A stretch of DNA of 28,603 bases from Halovenus sp. (GTDB lineage: Archaea; Halobacteriota; Halobacteria; Halobacteriales; Haloarculaceae): NCBI GenBank assembly GCA_028274925.1, contig JAQCNR010000266.1, positions 1-28,603 of the forward strand, read 5' to 3'. The position numbers were made by a program, and so were the translations under genes. Each line of letters opens with the position of its first letter. Positions within the stretch are counted from its first letter, which is position 1. Under the pieces are notes generated by a model. It saw only the letters and a list, made by a program, of their open reading frames with translations. It ran no database searches and was not told the DNA's origin. Of this stretch, positions 1 to 7,302 are shown one piece after another.

Positions 1-230
1 GAGCTAGTTGTCGCGCTGTCTGACCTACTCATTATACACATAGGTCCAGACTTACGCTCTTGAATGTATTGTTTCTGATATCGCAATTGATAATAATATC
101 TTTGTTTCAAAAATAGTTCAATGAAATTTATATTTCCACCTCGAAATAAAGGGTTGGCAATCAACCGCGGCTCCGAACTGTCGGTACGAGAGCTGTTGTC
201 TGTCAGCCGTCTGACGCGGGCGCAGTCCAC
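1..230. other. intergenic, AT-rich, no gene seen
   Basis: This stretch lies downstream of cheD. Positions about 30-160 are clearly richer in A and T than the rest of the window. The possible reading frame starting at 121 has a composition unlike haloarchaeal proteins (many Ser and Arg, few acidic residues), so I do not call it. I see no RNA gene and no strong hairpin. The region could hold the end of the che transcript and the promoter of a gene to the left, but nothing decides this. Confidence 0.5.
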
Positions 231-752
231 TCAGAGTCGGTGGTCGTCGCGGTTCGCGCTTTTGACCAGCAGGTCACCGGTTTCGGTTTCGATACTGAGC
301 GACCGGCCGTGGTCACCACTGACATCTTCACCCACAATTGGAATTCCAGCGTCAGACAGCGTATCTTTGACCTGAGTGATGTTGCGGTCACCAATCCCAG
401 AGCCGCCTTCAGAGAAGTCGAGCATATCGCTCCCACCCGCAATCTTCGCTTCCAGTTCGTTCGGTGGTGCGCCTGCGGCGGCCATCTCCTCGATAAGCAG
501 ATTCGTTCCGGTGTCGGCGAACTTCGCAGGCTTTCCATCTTCCATTTCGTCGGAGACGGGAAGCATGACGTGAATCAGTCCTGCAATGTTCGTCTGCTCG
601 TGATACAGCGCCACGCCAACGCAGGAACCGAGTCCGCTGGTCGTCAGTTCGGCTGTTTCAGTCGCCACTTCGTACTCGGCAATCCCGACTTTGATTCGCT
701 CCGGTTGGGCGTCGGTTGCTTGCTCGGTCTGGCTCCCGTCGTAGACTTTCAT
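231..752 (-). CDS. cheD: chemoreceptor glutamine deamidase CheD
   Basis: CheD deamidates glutamines on chemoreceptors and, with CheC and CheY-P, tunes adaptation in archaeal and Bacillus-type chemotaxis; it acts in the cytoplasm at receptor arrays. The 173-residue product has the family's catalytic triad: Cys44 in GLGSCVGVALY, His61 in GLIHVMLP and Thr38 six residues before the Cys. The GGSDML and IGDRN segments are also typical. Length is normal, with a short acidic N-terminal extension before the first strand. It is the third gene of cheY-cheC-cheD: its ATG lies 2 bp after the cheC stop (TGACCATG), so it is surely cotranscribed and probably translationally coupled. CheC binding is expected from the family. 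Identification is firm. Confidence 0.95.
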   Translation of the reverse strand: MKVYDGSQTEQATDAQPERIKVGIAEYEVATETAELTTSGLGSCVGVALYHEQTNIAGLIHVMLPVSDEMEDGKPAKFADTGTNLLIEEMAAAGAPPNELEAKIAGGSDMLDFSEGGSGIGDRNITQVKDTLSDAGIPIVGEDVSGDHGRSLSIETETGDLLVKSANRDDHRL

Positions 753-754
753 GG

Positions 755-1969
755 TCAGAATATCTGGCCGGCGTCTGCGTCCGTCTGGTCTGCTCGTTCG
801 ACATCCAGTTCGTCGAGTGCCTCTCGCAGTTCCTGCTCGTTGGGCAGCGCGTGAATCTCACTCTCGAACTCGACTTCGTCGGTTTTCATCTTCGAGTCGA
901 TGACGAACGCGTGGCGTTGGTGCTGGCCGAGTTGAGCCGCCAGTGGGTCGATAATGGCTCGTCCCATGTCGTGGACGAGGCGAGGTGGGGTGTGCTCGAC
1001 GGATTGCTGGAGCACGTTCGCCCACCCGTCGACGAAGCCGCTGGTCATGATGTTGCCCAGTTCTTCGATGGCCATCTTGTGTTGTTCGGTCAGTCCGTCA
1101 CTGTCCATCTCCATGGGCATCAGTGCTTCCGCAACCGTCACGGCAGACTGTTCGTCGAACAACACGAGCAAGAAGCCACTCGGCGCGCCTGTGAACTCGA
1201 CGGCCGTGCCAACGTACGTTTCCTCGCCGAACTGCCGTGGCACGTCCTCGATTGGGACGAACGAAATCTGAGACACCTCTGCCTCCGTCTCGATACCAGA
1301 CATCTGCTCGACGTTTTCGGCGGCCCGTTCGGTCCCCTGCTGGGTCATCTGGTTGAACACCGCCAGTTTCTCGATTGGGATGGCGTCGTCTCCAGTTTCG
1401 GCGTGTTCGGCCATTAGCTCCGCCATTGGCTCGTACTCGGGGAGCATGTAGATGAAGAAACTCACGCTCTCACCTTCCCAAGTAACCTCGCTACGGAACA
1501 CGAATATCTGGTCGTGTTCACTGGTCTCTGGCCCGTCTGGGAGAATCGCGTCCCGGTCACCCTCGACGTAGCCCGGCGGCGTGTGGTCGATCGACGCGCC
1601 GAGATGTTCTGCCCAGCCGTCGATAAAGCCGCTCATCATAATGTTGCCAATCTCCTGCACAGCAGACTGGCCCATACTGTCGTCCGTCGACGCACCCGGC
1701 ATCATCGCTTCGACGATTGCGTCGCTTTGGCCTTGCTCGAAAACGAGCACCGTCTCGCCGCTGAGTGCACCCTCGAACCCGAACTCGACGCCGACAAAGG
1801 AGCCAGCGCCGAGTTCTTCGCCGATATCTCCGCGGTCGACTAACGAAATTTTCGTCACGTCGACTGTCGCGTCGATGCCCGTCATCTGGGTCATCGACGC
1901 CGTCGCTTGCTGGGCGCCCTCGTGGGCTAATTGGTTGAACGTATCGAGCGACTGGACATCTACTTTCAT
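755..1969 (-). CDS. cheC: tandem two-domain CheC, CheY-P phosphatase
   Basis: CheC removes phosphate from CheY-P and partners CheD. The 404-residue product is about twice a single CheC and holds two homologous modules, roughly residues 1-195 and 196-400; each begins with a similar FNQ-type helix and repeats a GNIMxSGFxDGWA motif. The family active site is [DS]x3Ex2Nx22P. Module 1 keeps it (Ser102, Glu106, Asn109, Pro132). Module 2 has Glu303, Asn306 and Pro329, but Met299 at the Asp/Ser position. The gene starts 2 bp after the cheY stop (TAGCGATG) and ends 2 bp before cheD. The tail after residue 385 is acidic and probably disordered. Being a CheC family member is certain; phosphatase activity of each half is inferred from the motif. 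Confidence 0.93.
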   Translation of the reverse strand: MKVDVQSLDTFNQLAHEGAQQATASMTQMTGIDATVDVTKISLVDRGDIGEELGAGSFVGVEFGFEGALSGETVLVFEQGQSDAIVEAMMPGASTDDSMGQSAVQEIGNIMMSGFIDGWAEHLGASIDHTPPGYVEGDRDAILPDGPETSEHDQIFVFRSEVTWEGESVSFFIYMLPEYEPMAELMAEHAETGDDAIPIEKLAVFNQMTQQGTERAAENVEQMSGIETEAEVSQISFVPIEDVPRQFGEETYVGTAVEFTGAPSGFLLVLFDEQSAVTVAEALMPMEMDSDGLTEQHKMAIEELGNIMTSGFVDGWANVLQQSVEHTPPRLVHDMGRAIIDPLAAQLGQHQRHAFVIDSKMKTDEVEFESEIHALPNEQELREALDELDVERADQTDADAGQIF

Positions 1970-1971
1970 CG

Positions 1972-2331
1972 CTACGATGGCACGACGTCTTGAATTGCTT
2001 CCATCACACTTGGCTTCTGGAAGGGTTTCGTAATGTATCCGTCAGCGCCTGCTTTGACGGCTTCTTTCATTTTCTCTTCCTGGCCGACACTCGTACACAT
2101 GATGACATTCGCGCTCGGGTCGGTATTTTTGATCTCGTCGGTCGCTTCGATCCCGTCCCGAATTGGCATCACAATGTCCATCATGACCAGGTCTGGCTGC
2201 TCCTCTTTGAACACCTCGACGGCCTCGACACCGTTTTCGACCTCTCCGACGATGGTATGGTTCTCTTCTAAGATTTCGCGGAGGAGGTTTCGCATGAACT
2301 CGGAGTCGTCGGCAATCAGTACTTTTGCCAT
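1972..2331 (-). CDS. cheY: chemotaxis response regulator CheY
   Basis: CheY is a single-domain receiver that is phosphorylated by CheA and signals to the archaellum motor, in archaea through adaptor proteins. The 119-residue product is a complete receiver: acidic pocket Asp8/Asp9 in LIADDS, phospho-acceptor Asp52 in VMMDIVMP, Thr80/Ser81 in MCTSV and Lys102 in ITKPF. There is no output domain. It is the first gene of a tight operon with cheC and cheD. A 96-bp gap separates it from the gene upstream and holds a TTTATCC-like box about 37 bp before the ATG, so the operon promoter is probably there. Genes for CheA, CheB, CheR, CheW and the archaellum are not in the window. A stand-alone receiver in another pathway is possible but unlikely beside cheC and cheD. 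Confidence 0.95.
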   Translation of the reverse strand: MAKVLIADDSEFMRNLLREILEENHTIVGEVENGVEAVEVFKEEQPDLVMMDIVMPIRDGIEATDEIKNTDPSANVIMCTSVGQEEKMKEAVKAGADGYITKPFQKPSVMEAIQDVVPS

Positions 2332-2427
2332 ATTCTGCTCACTCTCTCATTCCGTGAACATCCGGATAAATGCTTCCCGTTAATTATCGGCGTTGATACT
2401 AGTAAATCGGGAGAAACAACCGCTCCG

Positions 2428-3129
2428 TTACAGTTTGACGCCGTCGTCGTCTTGGACTGCTTCGAGGAGGTCAGCGATGGTATCGTCCGGGCCGAGGCCA
2501 GTGGATTTGATGAGGGTTTCGACGCTCTCTGGCGGGTACCGAATTGGAACGTTCGACTCCATCAGCAGGATACCGAGCACTTCCTCGACTGGCATGTTAC
2601 TGTCGACCTGCTGACCGTACCAGAGCATCAGACTCTCGAACACGGTAATCAGGTCATTCGACGCGAGTCGGCGTTGGCTGACGGTGCCGTCGAACTGCGC
2701 CGTCACGTCGAAGGCGTATTTCGAGTTACTTCGCTCGTATTTTTGCCGGAGCCAGCGCCGAACGTCTTCCTCGGAGAGTTGGCCTCGGCCACCCTGTGCG
2801 CTGGGTTGGGTGTTCTGCTGTCTGCGATTTCCTTGACCGCCCCGGCCAGCATTGCCACCGGCCGGCGGCTGATTATCCGTCTGTCCGTTCCCAGACCGGG
2901 CGGTGCCGCGGCCTCCTGCGCCACCGCTTGGCGGGTTGCCACGCTGTCCTGCTTCGTCGCCAGCGGGGGTATCGCTGCCTGTCCGTGCGTCGGGTGAGAC
3001 GACGAATCGGCCCTCGTCAATCTCCTCGACGTGCTCGCTTTCTGTGATATCGAGTTCGTTCGGGGTGAGTATCGTCCCTTCGTCTGCCCGGCCCCCGTCG
3101 CTCGAGTCGTCGCCTGACCCCTGGACCAT
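2428..3129 (-). CDS. DUF7500-like haloarchaeal protein with Gly/Asn/Arg/Gln-rich linker
   Basis: The function is unknown. The 233-residue protein has three parts: an acidic N-terminal segment with a short motif around ILTPNELDI and GRFVVSP (residues about 20-50), a low-complexity linker rich in Gly, Asn, Arg, Gln and Pro (about 52-118), and a folded helical C-terminal domain (about 120-233) containing RRWLRQKYERSNSKYAFDV and a leucine-rich stretch. No signal peptide or membrane segment is seen. The layout and the N-terminal motif recall haloarchaeal proteins annotated DUF7500; I am moderately sure of that label. An AT-rich box 26 bp before the ATG fits a leaderless transcript. It lies just upstream of cheY on the same strand, so a link to taxis is possible but unproven. 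Confidence 0.75.
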   Translation of the reverse strand: MVQGSGDDSSDGGRADEGTILTPNELDITESEHVEEIDEGRFVVSPDARTGSDTPAGDEAGQRGNPPSGGAGGRGTARSGNGQTDNQPPAGGNAGRGGQGNRRQQNTQPSAQGGRGQLSEEDVRRWLRQKYERSNSKYAFDVTAQFDGTVSQRRLASNDLITVFESLMLWYGQQVDSNMPVEEVLGILLMESNVPIRYPPESVETLIKSTGLGPDDTIADLLEAVQDDDGVKL

Positions 3130-3150
3130 GGTTGAACTCTGTGGCCCAAC

Positions 3151-3160
3151 CCTAAAAGGG
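3151..3160 (-). promoter_or_regulatory. probable TATA box of the 2428-3129 gene
   Basis: On the minus strand this reads CCCTTTTAGG, centred about 26 bp before the ATG at 3129. That is the spacing expected for a leaderless haloarchaeal transcript. Confidence 0.5.
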
Positions 3161-3192
3161 TGTCTCCCAGTGTCGCACTTGCGTCAGACGCG

Positions 3193-3813
3193 TCACTCGG
3201 GAATTGTTGCGATGGTCGTAATCGCACGAGGACTGTTCGCGCTGGCCTGCTGGATCCGGTGCTCGAATTCCTCGAACCCGGCCTCAGTAAACATCCGGTC
3301 AGCCTCCTCCTCGTCATAAAACAGCATGATGGCGTCGGCCATTTTCTGGAACACCGTATTGTTCGGGTAATCCGGTCCAACGATCAGGACCTTGCTGCCG
3401 GGCTTGCCCACCCGGCGACACTCCCGCAGTGCGGTGACCGGGTTCGGCCAGTACTCGATGGAACCTGACGACCAGACGACATCGAAACTATCGTCGGCGA
3501 AGGGGAGTCGTTCGGCGTCGCCCATGTGGAACCGAACCGGGCCACGTTTGCCAAATTTTCCAAAGGCTTTCGACAGTTGGTGGGGGCTCTGGTCGAGTCC
3601 GTAAATTTGCTCGGTCTGCTGTAACAGCCCTTCGGTGGCAAAGCCGGTCCCACAGCCAATATCGAGGACGCGGTCCTCTGGTCCGATGTCGAGCCAGCTA
3701 ATCGCCTCGTCACGCATCTCTTCGTTCCAGATGAACGGGTTGATGCGGTCGTACACCTGCGAGAGATACTTGTAGAAGGTGCGTGCACGCGCCTTGTCTT
3801 CCAGTACGCCCAT
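3193..3813 (-). CDS. SAM-dependent methyltransferase, MPBQ/MSBQ (quinone) type
   Basis: This is a class I methyltransferase of 206 residues. Motif I is VLDIGCGTG (residues 49-57), followed by GLDQSPHQLSKA and then GDAERLPF. The strings DQSPHQL, GSIEYWP and a late EEEADRMFTEAGF strongly resemble plant chloroplast MPBQ/MSBQ methyltransferase (VTE3), which methylates the aromatic ring of plastoquinone and tocopherol precursors. Haloarchaea make menaquinones, so a ring C-methylation in respiratory quinone synthesis is the best guess. The substrate is inference from resemblance. The N-terminal FYKYLSQVYDRINPF segment is typical of UbiE/MenG-like enzymes. No transmembrane helix is apparent. It has its own promoter box 27 bp before the ATG, so it is probably transcribed alone. 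Confidence 0.85.
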   Translation of the reverse strand: MGVLEDKARARTFYKYLSQVYDRINPFIWNEEMRDEAISWLDIGPEDRVLDIGCGTGFATEGLLQQTEQIYGLDQSPHQLSKAFGKFGKRGPVRFHMGDAERLPFADDSFDVVWSSGSIEYWPNPVTALRECRRVGKPGSKVLIVGPDYPNNTVFQKMADAIMLFYDEEEADRMFTEAGFEEFEHRIQQASANSPRAITTIATIPE

Positions 3814-3835
3814 TACGTAACTATTCGCCTCTGCG

Positions 3836-3844
3836 GATATAATT
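3836..3844 (-). promoter_or_regulatory. probable TATA box of the methyltransferase gene
   Basis: On the minus strand this reads AATTATATC, centred about 27 bp before the ATG at 3813, with GC-rich sequence on both sides. It fits a leaderless transcript. Confidence 0.6.
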
Positions 3845-3889
3845 CTCCGGATTGCGGGTCTGCCCGCCGGTGGGCGGGCCCCAACGAGT

Positions 3890-5788
3890 TCAGTCGTCAG
3901 CCTCTGTGTCGAACTGGTCTGGGTCGGGTGCCGCCGCGTCGTCGGAACTCAGACGCTGCTTCAGCAGGTAACTCAGCCCGCCTGCCCCTCCAAGCGCGGC
4001 CGGGATACCGAAGCCGGGGCCGCCATCGTCTGAGCTTTCCGACCCGTCGTCACTGTCTGAATCACTGCCACCGTCATCAGACTGTTCGCCACCATCCATC
4101 TCGTCGTCACTGTCGTCCATATCGCCATCATCACTGCCGTCCGACCCGTCGTCGCTGTCGTCCATCTCGTCGTCACCCATTCCCTCCCCTTCGGGCAGTG
4201 GTTGACTCGCTGGCATCGACAGCGTCATCTCCGTCCCCTCGCTGATTTCGATTCCGGAGCCTTCGGGTGTGCTCAGGTAGACGCTCCCGCCAAACACTGT
4301 CGAGACGTCGGCAGCGGACAGCGGACCGGCGCGGGCACTCATCGCCAGTTGGAACGTGTCCCCGGAGAGGAAGTGGCCCTGAATTCCCGACAGGTCGACC
4401 TCGATTGTCTCTGCCTCGTCGAGGCGATACGGTGTCACCTGCTGTTTTACCGTCTCGGCCTCGCCGTTTCGCACGCGCCGGATTGCGACGAAGAGGTGAC
4501 TTGGCCCCTCACCCGTCGGTGTTGCTTCGACCGTGAGTTGTGGGATGCCGTTGATCTCTGTCTCCTCGCTTATTTCGCGGTCGATAGTTGCAATGTTCGC
4601 GTCGCCGCCCGTGAGTTCGACTGTCTCGTCCATCGTATACGACAACTCTCGGGATTCGTAGGGCGGGAACTCCTCCGCGGAATTGAACGCCTCGCCCGGC
4701 GTCTCGGCATCTTCGGCCGCGGCGGCGTCGTAGTAATGATAGGTCGATAACCCTGGCTCGCCGTCACCTTTGAGGTAGGCGGATATCCACGCGAGTGCCT
4801 GCCGACCGACGAACTGCCGGGAGGTTTGCGAGCCCGACGGGAAGTTCTCGCCCTGGCCGAGAATGTGTGTCCCGTCCTGCCCGGCGATGAGTGTCGTGTC
4901 TGCACCGCTTTCCTGAATCTTCCGGAAGTTCCCAACCCCCTGATTCACCGGGAACAGTTGGTCGGTCCACTCCGGAATCAGCAGCGCTGGCGTATCGATC
5001 TCGCCGTAGTTGGTCGGCGACCGGGAGCGGTAAAATTCGATATCTTCCTCGGTCATGAATCCACGGTCCAGAATCGCCTGCGATTTCTCGTTGACTTCCG
5101 GTGCGACATCGCCAGTCGGTGGGGCTCGATTTGCTCCAAGGTCCAGCGCACGAAGCCACCCAGTCTTGAGAACGCCGTTAATCTCCAGCGCCTGCGCGAG
5201 GTCGTACCACGTTGCTCGGGGGACAATCGCGTCGAGGCGGTCGTCGTTCGCTGCGGTACGCAACTGAATACCACCACCGTACGAAACGCCATCCATCCCG
5301 ATTCGTGGGTTGTTTTTGCCGTCGGTCACCACGGCGTCTTGGTCGGCTAGGTAGTCGATGAGCGCGCTGGCGTCTTGGCGTTCGAGTTCGCTGGTCGAAT
5401 TCACCTGTCCCCCCGACCCATCACTCTCCTCAGTTTTGCCGAATCCACGAGAAGTGTACGCAAGGACGACAAATCCGTTGCTGGCGTACACCTCCGCGAG
5501 CGGTTGCAATTGACGCTTATCCCCACCCCAACCGTGGGTCATCAGCATCGTCGGATGCGGTCCATCCGCGTCTGGATTATAAAACGTCGTGTCGAGTTCA
5601 GTGCCATCGAAGGACTCGATGACTCGTTCTTCGGTCTGGAACGACCCGTCACTCTGCAACGCTGCGACTGGATGCGCAAACGGGTCGAACTCCGTCTGGC
5701 TTGCAATCCCCCCGATCCCCATCGCTGCACCGAGATACTTCAGTACGTTCCGCCGGGTCTCTGCTGGCCGATTAGTGTCATCCACCAT
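3890..5788 (-). CDS. secreted CocE/X-Pro dipeptidyl-peptidase-like alpha/beta hydrolase
   Basis: This 632-residue exported serine hydrolase has a Tat-like signal near the N-terminus (TRRNVLKYLGAAMGIGG, residues 11-27). The alpha/beta-hydrolase core has an oxyanion-region HGWGGDK (85-91), nucleophile Ser169 in GVSYGGG, probable acid Asp276 in WTDQLFP and His308 in GTHILG. A beta-rich C-terminal domain (about 370-540) is like that of X-Pro dipeptidyl-peptidases and cocaine esterase. Next comes an Asp/Ser/Gly-rich stalk (about 545-585), a PGFGIPAALGG segment with a weak hydrophobic stretch, and about 25 acidic residues. The ATG at 5788 is preferred over a GTG at 5803, because a GGAGGT ribosome site lies 7 nt before it and it puts the Arg pair at the usual depth. 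Peptidase versus esterase cannot be decided. Confidence 0.85.
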   Translation of the reverse strand: MVDDTNRPAETRRNVLKYLGAAMGIGGIASQTEFDPFAHPVAALQSDGSFQTEERVIESFDGTELDTTFYNPDADGPHPTMLMTHGWGGDKRQLQPLAEVYASNGFVVLAYTSRGFGKTEESDGSGGQVNSTSELERQDASALIDYLADQDAVVTDGKNNPRIGMDGVSYGGGIQLRTAANDDRLDAIVPRATWYDLAQALEINGVLKTGWLRALDLGANRAPPTGDVAPEVNEKSQAILDRGFMTEEDIEFYRSRSPTNYGEIDTPALLIPEWTDQLFPVNQGVGNFRKIQESGADTTLIAGQDGTHILGQGENFPSGSQTSRQFVGRQALAWISAYLKGDGEPGLSTYHYYDAAAAEDAETPGEAFNSAEEFPPYESRELSYTMDETVELTGGDANIATIDREISEETEINGIPQLTVEATPTGEGPSHLFVAIRRVRNGEAETVKQQVTPYRLDEAETIEVDLSGIQGHFLSGDTFQLAMSARAGPLSAADVSTVFGGSVYLSTPEGSGIEISEGTEMTLSMPASQPLPEGEGMGDDEMDDSDDGSDGSDDGDMDDSDDEMDGGEQSDDGGSDSDSDDGSESSDDGGPGFGIPAALGGAGGLSYLLKQRLSSDDAAAPDPDQFDTEADD

Positions 5789-5795
5789 GTCACAA

Positions 5796-5801
5796 ACCTC
5801 C
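5796..5801 (-). promoter_or_regulatory. Shine-Dalgarno site deciding the hydrolase start
   Basis: On the minus strand this reads GGAGGT, 7 nt before the ATG at 5788. It supports that ATG over the in-frame GTG at 5803, which would lie inside or upstream of the site. It also implies a transcript with a leader, unlike most neighbours. Confidence 0.75.
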
Positions 5802-5827
5802 ACTCAGATTACGCACTTTAATGTTTG

Positions 5828-5841
5828 GTAGCATCTGCTAC
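5828..5841. promoter_or_regulatory. inverted repeat between TATA box and hydrolase gene
   Basis: GTAGCA-TC-TGCTAC is a perfect 6-bp palindrome with a 2-bp spacer. It sits just downstream of the TATA-like box at 5847-5854 in the direction of transcription, where a bound repressor would block initiation. Operator function is inference. Confidence 0.45.
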
Positions 5842-5846
5842 TAGTT

Positions 5847-5854
5847 ATTTAAAT
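5847..5854 (-). promoter_or_regulatory. probable TATA box of the hydrolase gene
   Basis: ATTTAAAT lies 59-66 bp before the ATG at 5788. With initiation about 27 bp downstream this would give a leader of roughly 35 nt carrying the GGAGGT site. A second AT-rich box (TATAAT on the minus strand, near 5858-5863) is an alternative. Confidence 0.5.
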
Positions 5855-5863
5855 GAAGATTAT

Positions 5864-5881
5864 ACAGTAAATTGTTACTGT
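5864..5881. promoter_or_regulatory. inverted repeat upstream of the hydrolase TATA box
   Basis: ACAGTAA-ATTG-TTACTGT is a perfect 7-bp inverted repeat with a 4-bp spacer, about 10 bp upstream of the TATA-like box in the direction of transcription. The position is typical for an activator site or a site competing for TFB. The same heptamer pair recurs in front of the DUF5786 gene at 21260-21276, in the opposite arrangement. Confidence 0.45.
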
Positions 5882-5969
5882 CAAATTAAATACAGCGTAA
5901 TCGGTTCGAGGCGCAAAAACGAACACTGTACAGCTCAGCCGCGAACTGTCAGGGCCAAGGCACTCGTGG

Positions 5970-7064
5970 TTAGGCCGGGTCTGGGTCGAAGATTTCTGGC
6001 TCAGGCTCGCCTTCCACCTGGATGATTCCGAGCAGGCCTTTCCGAGCGACTCGGCTCAGCGCGTGGTCGACCAGTTTGATCGGTTCTGGCACCGGCGTGT
6101 CAATTTCTGCGATAGCGACACTGCCGGGGACCACTGGTGCGGTTTCGACGTAGTGGTCTGGCTGTGAGGCCACCGCGCCGTCACGGTAGAACGTCTCCCA
6201 GACGTTGCCGATAGCGTGCCACGAACTGGTGAGGTTCGGCCCACCGTTGGCGTGGAATATCCTGATCCGTTCACCCTTGTCGACGGTCACCGGCCCGTAG
6301 CCGTCGCCGGTGATGGCGTAGGCCTCGCCGTTGAGACAGGTGTAGGTCGGGTCTTCGGCCTTCATCGCCTCGAAGTCGAACTTGTGGTGCCCCTTCTCAC
6401 CTGCGGGCGAGTCCGTGTAGATTTCGTGCTGGCCGAAGTAGAGTTCGCGGTCGACTTCGGGCAGGCCGTCTTTCGGTTCGACCAGAATCGCGCCGTACAT
6501 GCCCGAACTGATGTGGTAGTCGAGGTTCGGGACCGCACAGTGATAGACGAACACACCGGGGTATTTTGCCTTGAATTTGAACGTCGCCGTTTCGCCGGAT
6601 TGCACCATCGACGCCTCTGCACCGCCGCCCGGACCGTAGACGGCGTGGAAATCGATGTTGTGGGGCATCGAGTTAGACTCGTCGTTGGTGAGTGAGACGG
6701 TAACCGTGTCATCTTGTCGGACACGGACCATCGGACCGGGGATACGGCCGTCGAAGGTCATGTAGTCGAAGGTGACACCTGGCTCGATCTCGGCAGTCTC
6801 CTCGGTGGTCGTCATCTCCACCTCGTGGTGGCGAGGACTACTCCAGTCGACGGGGTCCGGCAGTTCCGTCGGGTCGGCAGCAACTCGGTCCGTGTCGACC
6901 GACTTCGCCGGGGCTGGACCGTTCGATTCCGTCTGATTGTTTGCCGGGTTGGCGGTGGAGTCATCATCAACTGGAGTGTTAAGACAGCCTGCGACAGACA
7001 TTGCCCCACCGACACCTGCGGCCTTGAGGACGGTTCGGCGGCTTTGTGGATTATCTTCGGTCAT
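5970..7064 (-). CDS. nirK: copper-containing nitrite reductase NirK, Tat lipoprotein
   Basis: NirK reduces nitrite to nitric oxide in denitrification, on the outer face of the membrane. The 364-residue protein begins with SRRTVLKAAG and a lipobox SVAGC (Cys27), so it is a Tat-exported lipoprotein. Two cupredoxin domains follow. Type 1 copper ligands are His135, Cys176, His184 and Met189; type 2 ligands are His140, His175 and His334, the last serving the neighbouring subunit of the trimer. Catalytic Asp138 (in PHNIDFH) and His283 (in SWHAIG) are present, so the enzyme should be active. A Thr/Asn/Glu-rich linker (about 30-60) spaces it from the lipid anchor. No nor or nos gene is in the window. 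A TATA box lies about 36 bp before the ATG. A divergent sensor kinase is its upstream neighbour. Confidence 0.95.
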   Translation of the reverse strand: MTEDNPQSRRTVLKAAGVGGAMSVAGCLNTPVDDDSTANPANNQTESNGPAPAKSVDTDRVAADPTELPDPVDWSSPRHHEVEMTTTEETAEIEPGVTFDYMTFDGRIPGPMVRVRQDDTVTVSLTNDESNSMPHNIDFHAVYGPGGGAEASMVQSGETATFKFKAKYPGVFVYHCAVPNLDYHISSGMYGAILVEPKDGLPEVDRELYFGQHEIYTDSPAGEKGHHKFDFEAMKAEDPTYTCLNGEAYAITGDGYGPVTVDKGERIRIFHANGGPNLTSSWHAIGNVWETFYRDGAVASQPDHYVETAPVVPGSVAIAEIDTPVPEPIKLVDHALSRVARKGLLGIIQVEGEPEPEIFDPDPA

Positions 7065-7096
7065 TGTCGCTCACATATTGTCGTTGGAGACCCATG

Positions 7097-7103
7097 TATA
7101 AAA
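7097..7103 (-). promoter_or_regulatory. probable TATA box of nirK
   Basis: On the minus strand this reads TTTTATA, about 36 bp before the nirK ATG at 7064, giving a predicted leader of roughly 10 nt. It lies in the 238-bp divergent spacer shared with the histidine kinase gene. Confidence 0.55.
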
Positions 7104-7265
7104 TCCGGTCAGCAGGTTCTCAGCTCCCGAATATTCTTTTCATTCGCCGAGAGACACCCCGAATGGAATCGGTCGGCTGTTTAAGTAGGGTGGACAGGGA
7201 TGACCTATCCCCCGAGCGAGGTGCGACTGAGTCAGTCGACCACCTGAATGAACCGTACATATGTG

Positions 7266-7272
7266 TTATAAT
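7266..7272 (+). promoter_or_regulatory. candidate TATA box of the histidine kinase gene
   Basis: TTATAAT lies about 33 bp before the chosen ATG at 7303, directly after the palindrome ACATATGT. A second candidate, TTTAAGTA, lies at 7180-7187. If the first is used, the transcript is nearly leaderless. Confidence 0.4.
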
Positions 7273-7302
7273 CAGTGGGCTGATTCCACCAGAGTAGGTC
7301 AA

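Noticed and set aside
1..375. 84-residue frame starting at 121
   Set aside because: It runs through AT-rich intergenic DNA and then antisense to cheD, is not acidic, and shows no family features.
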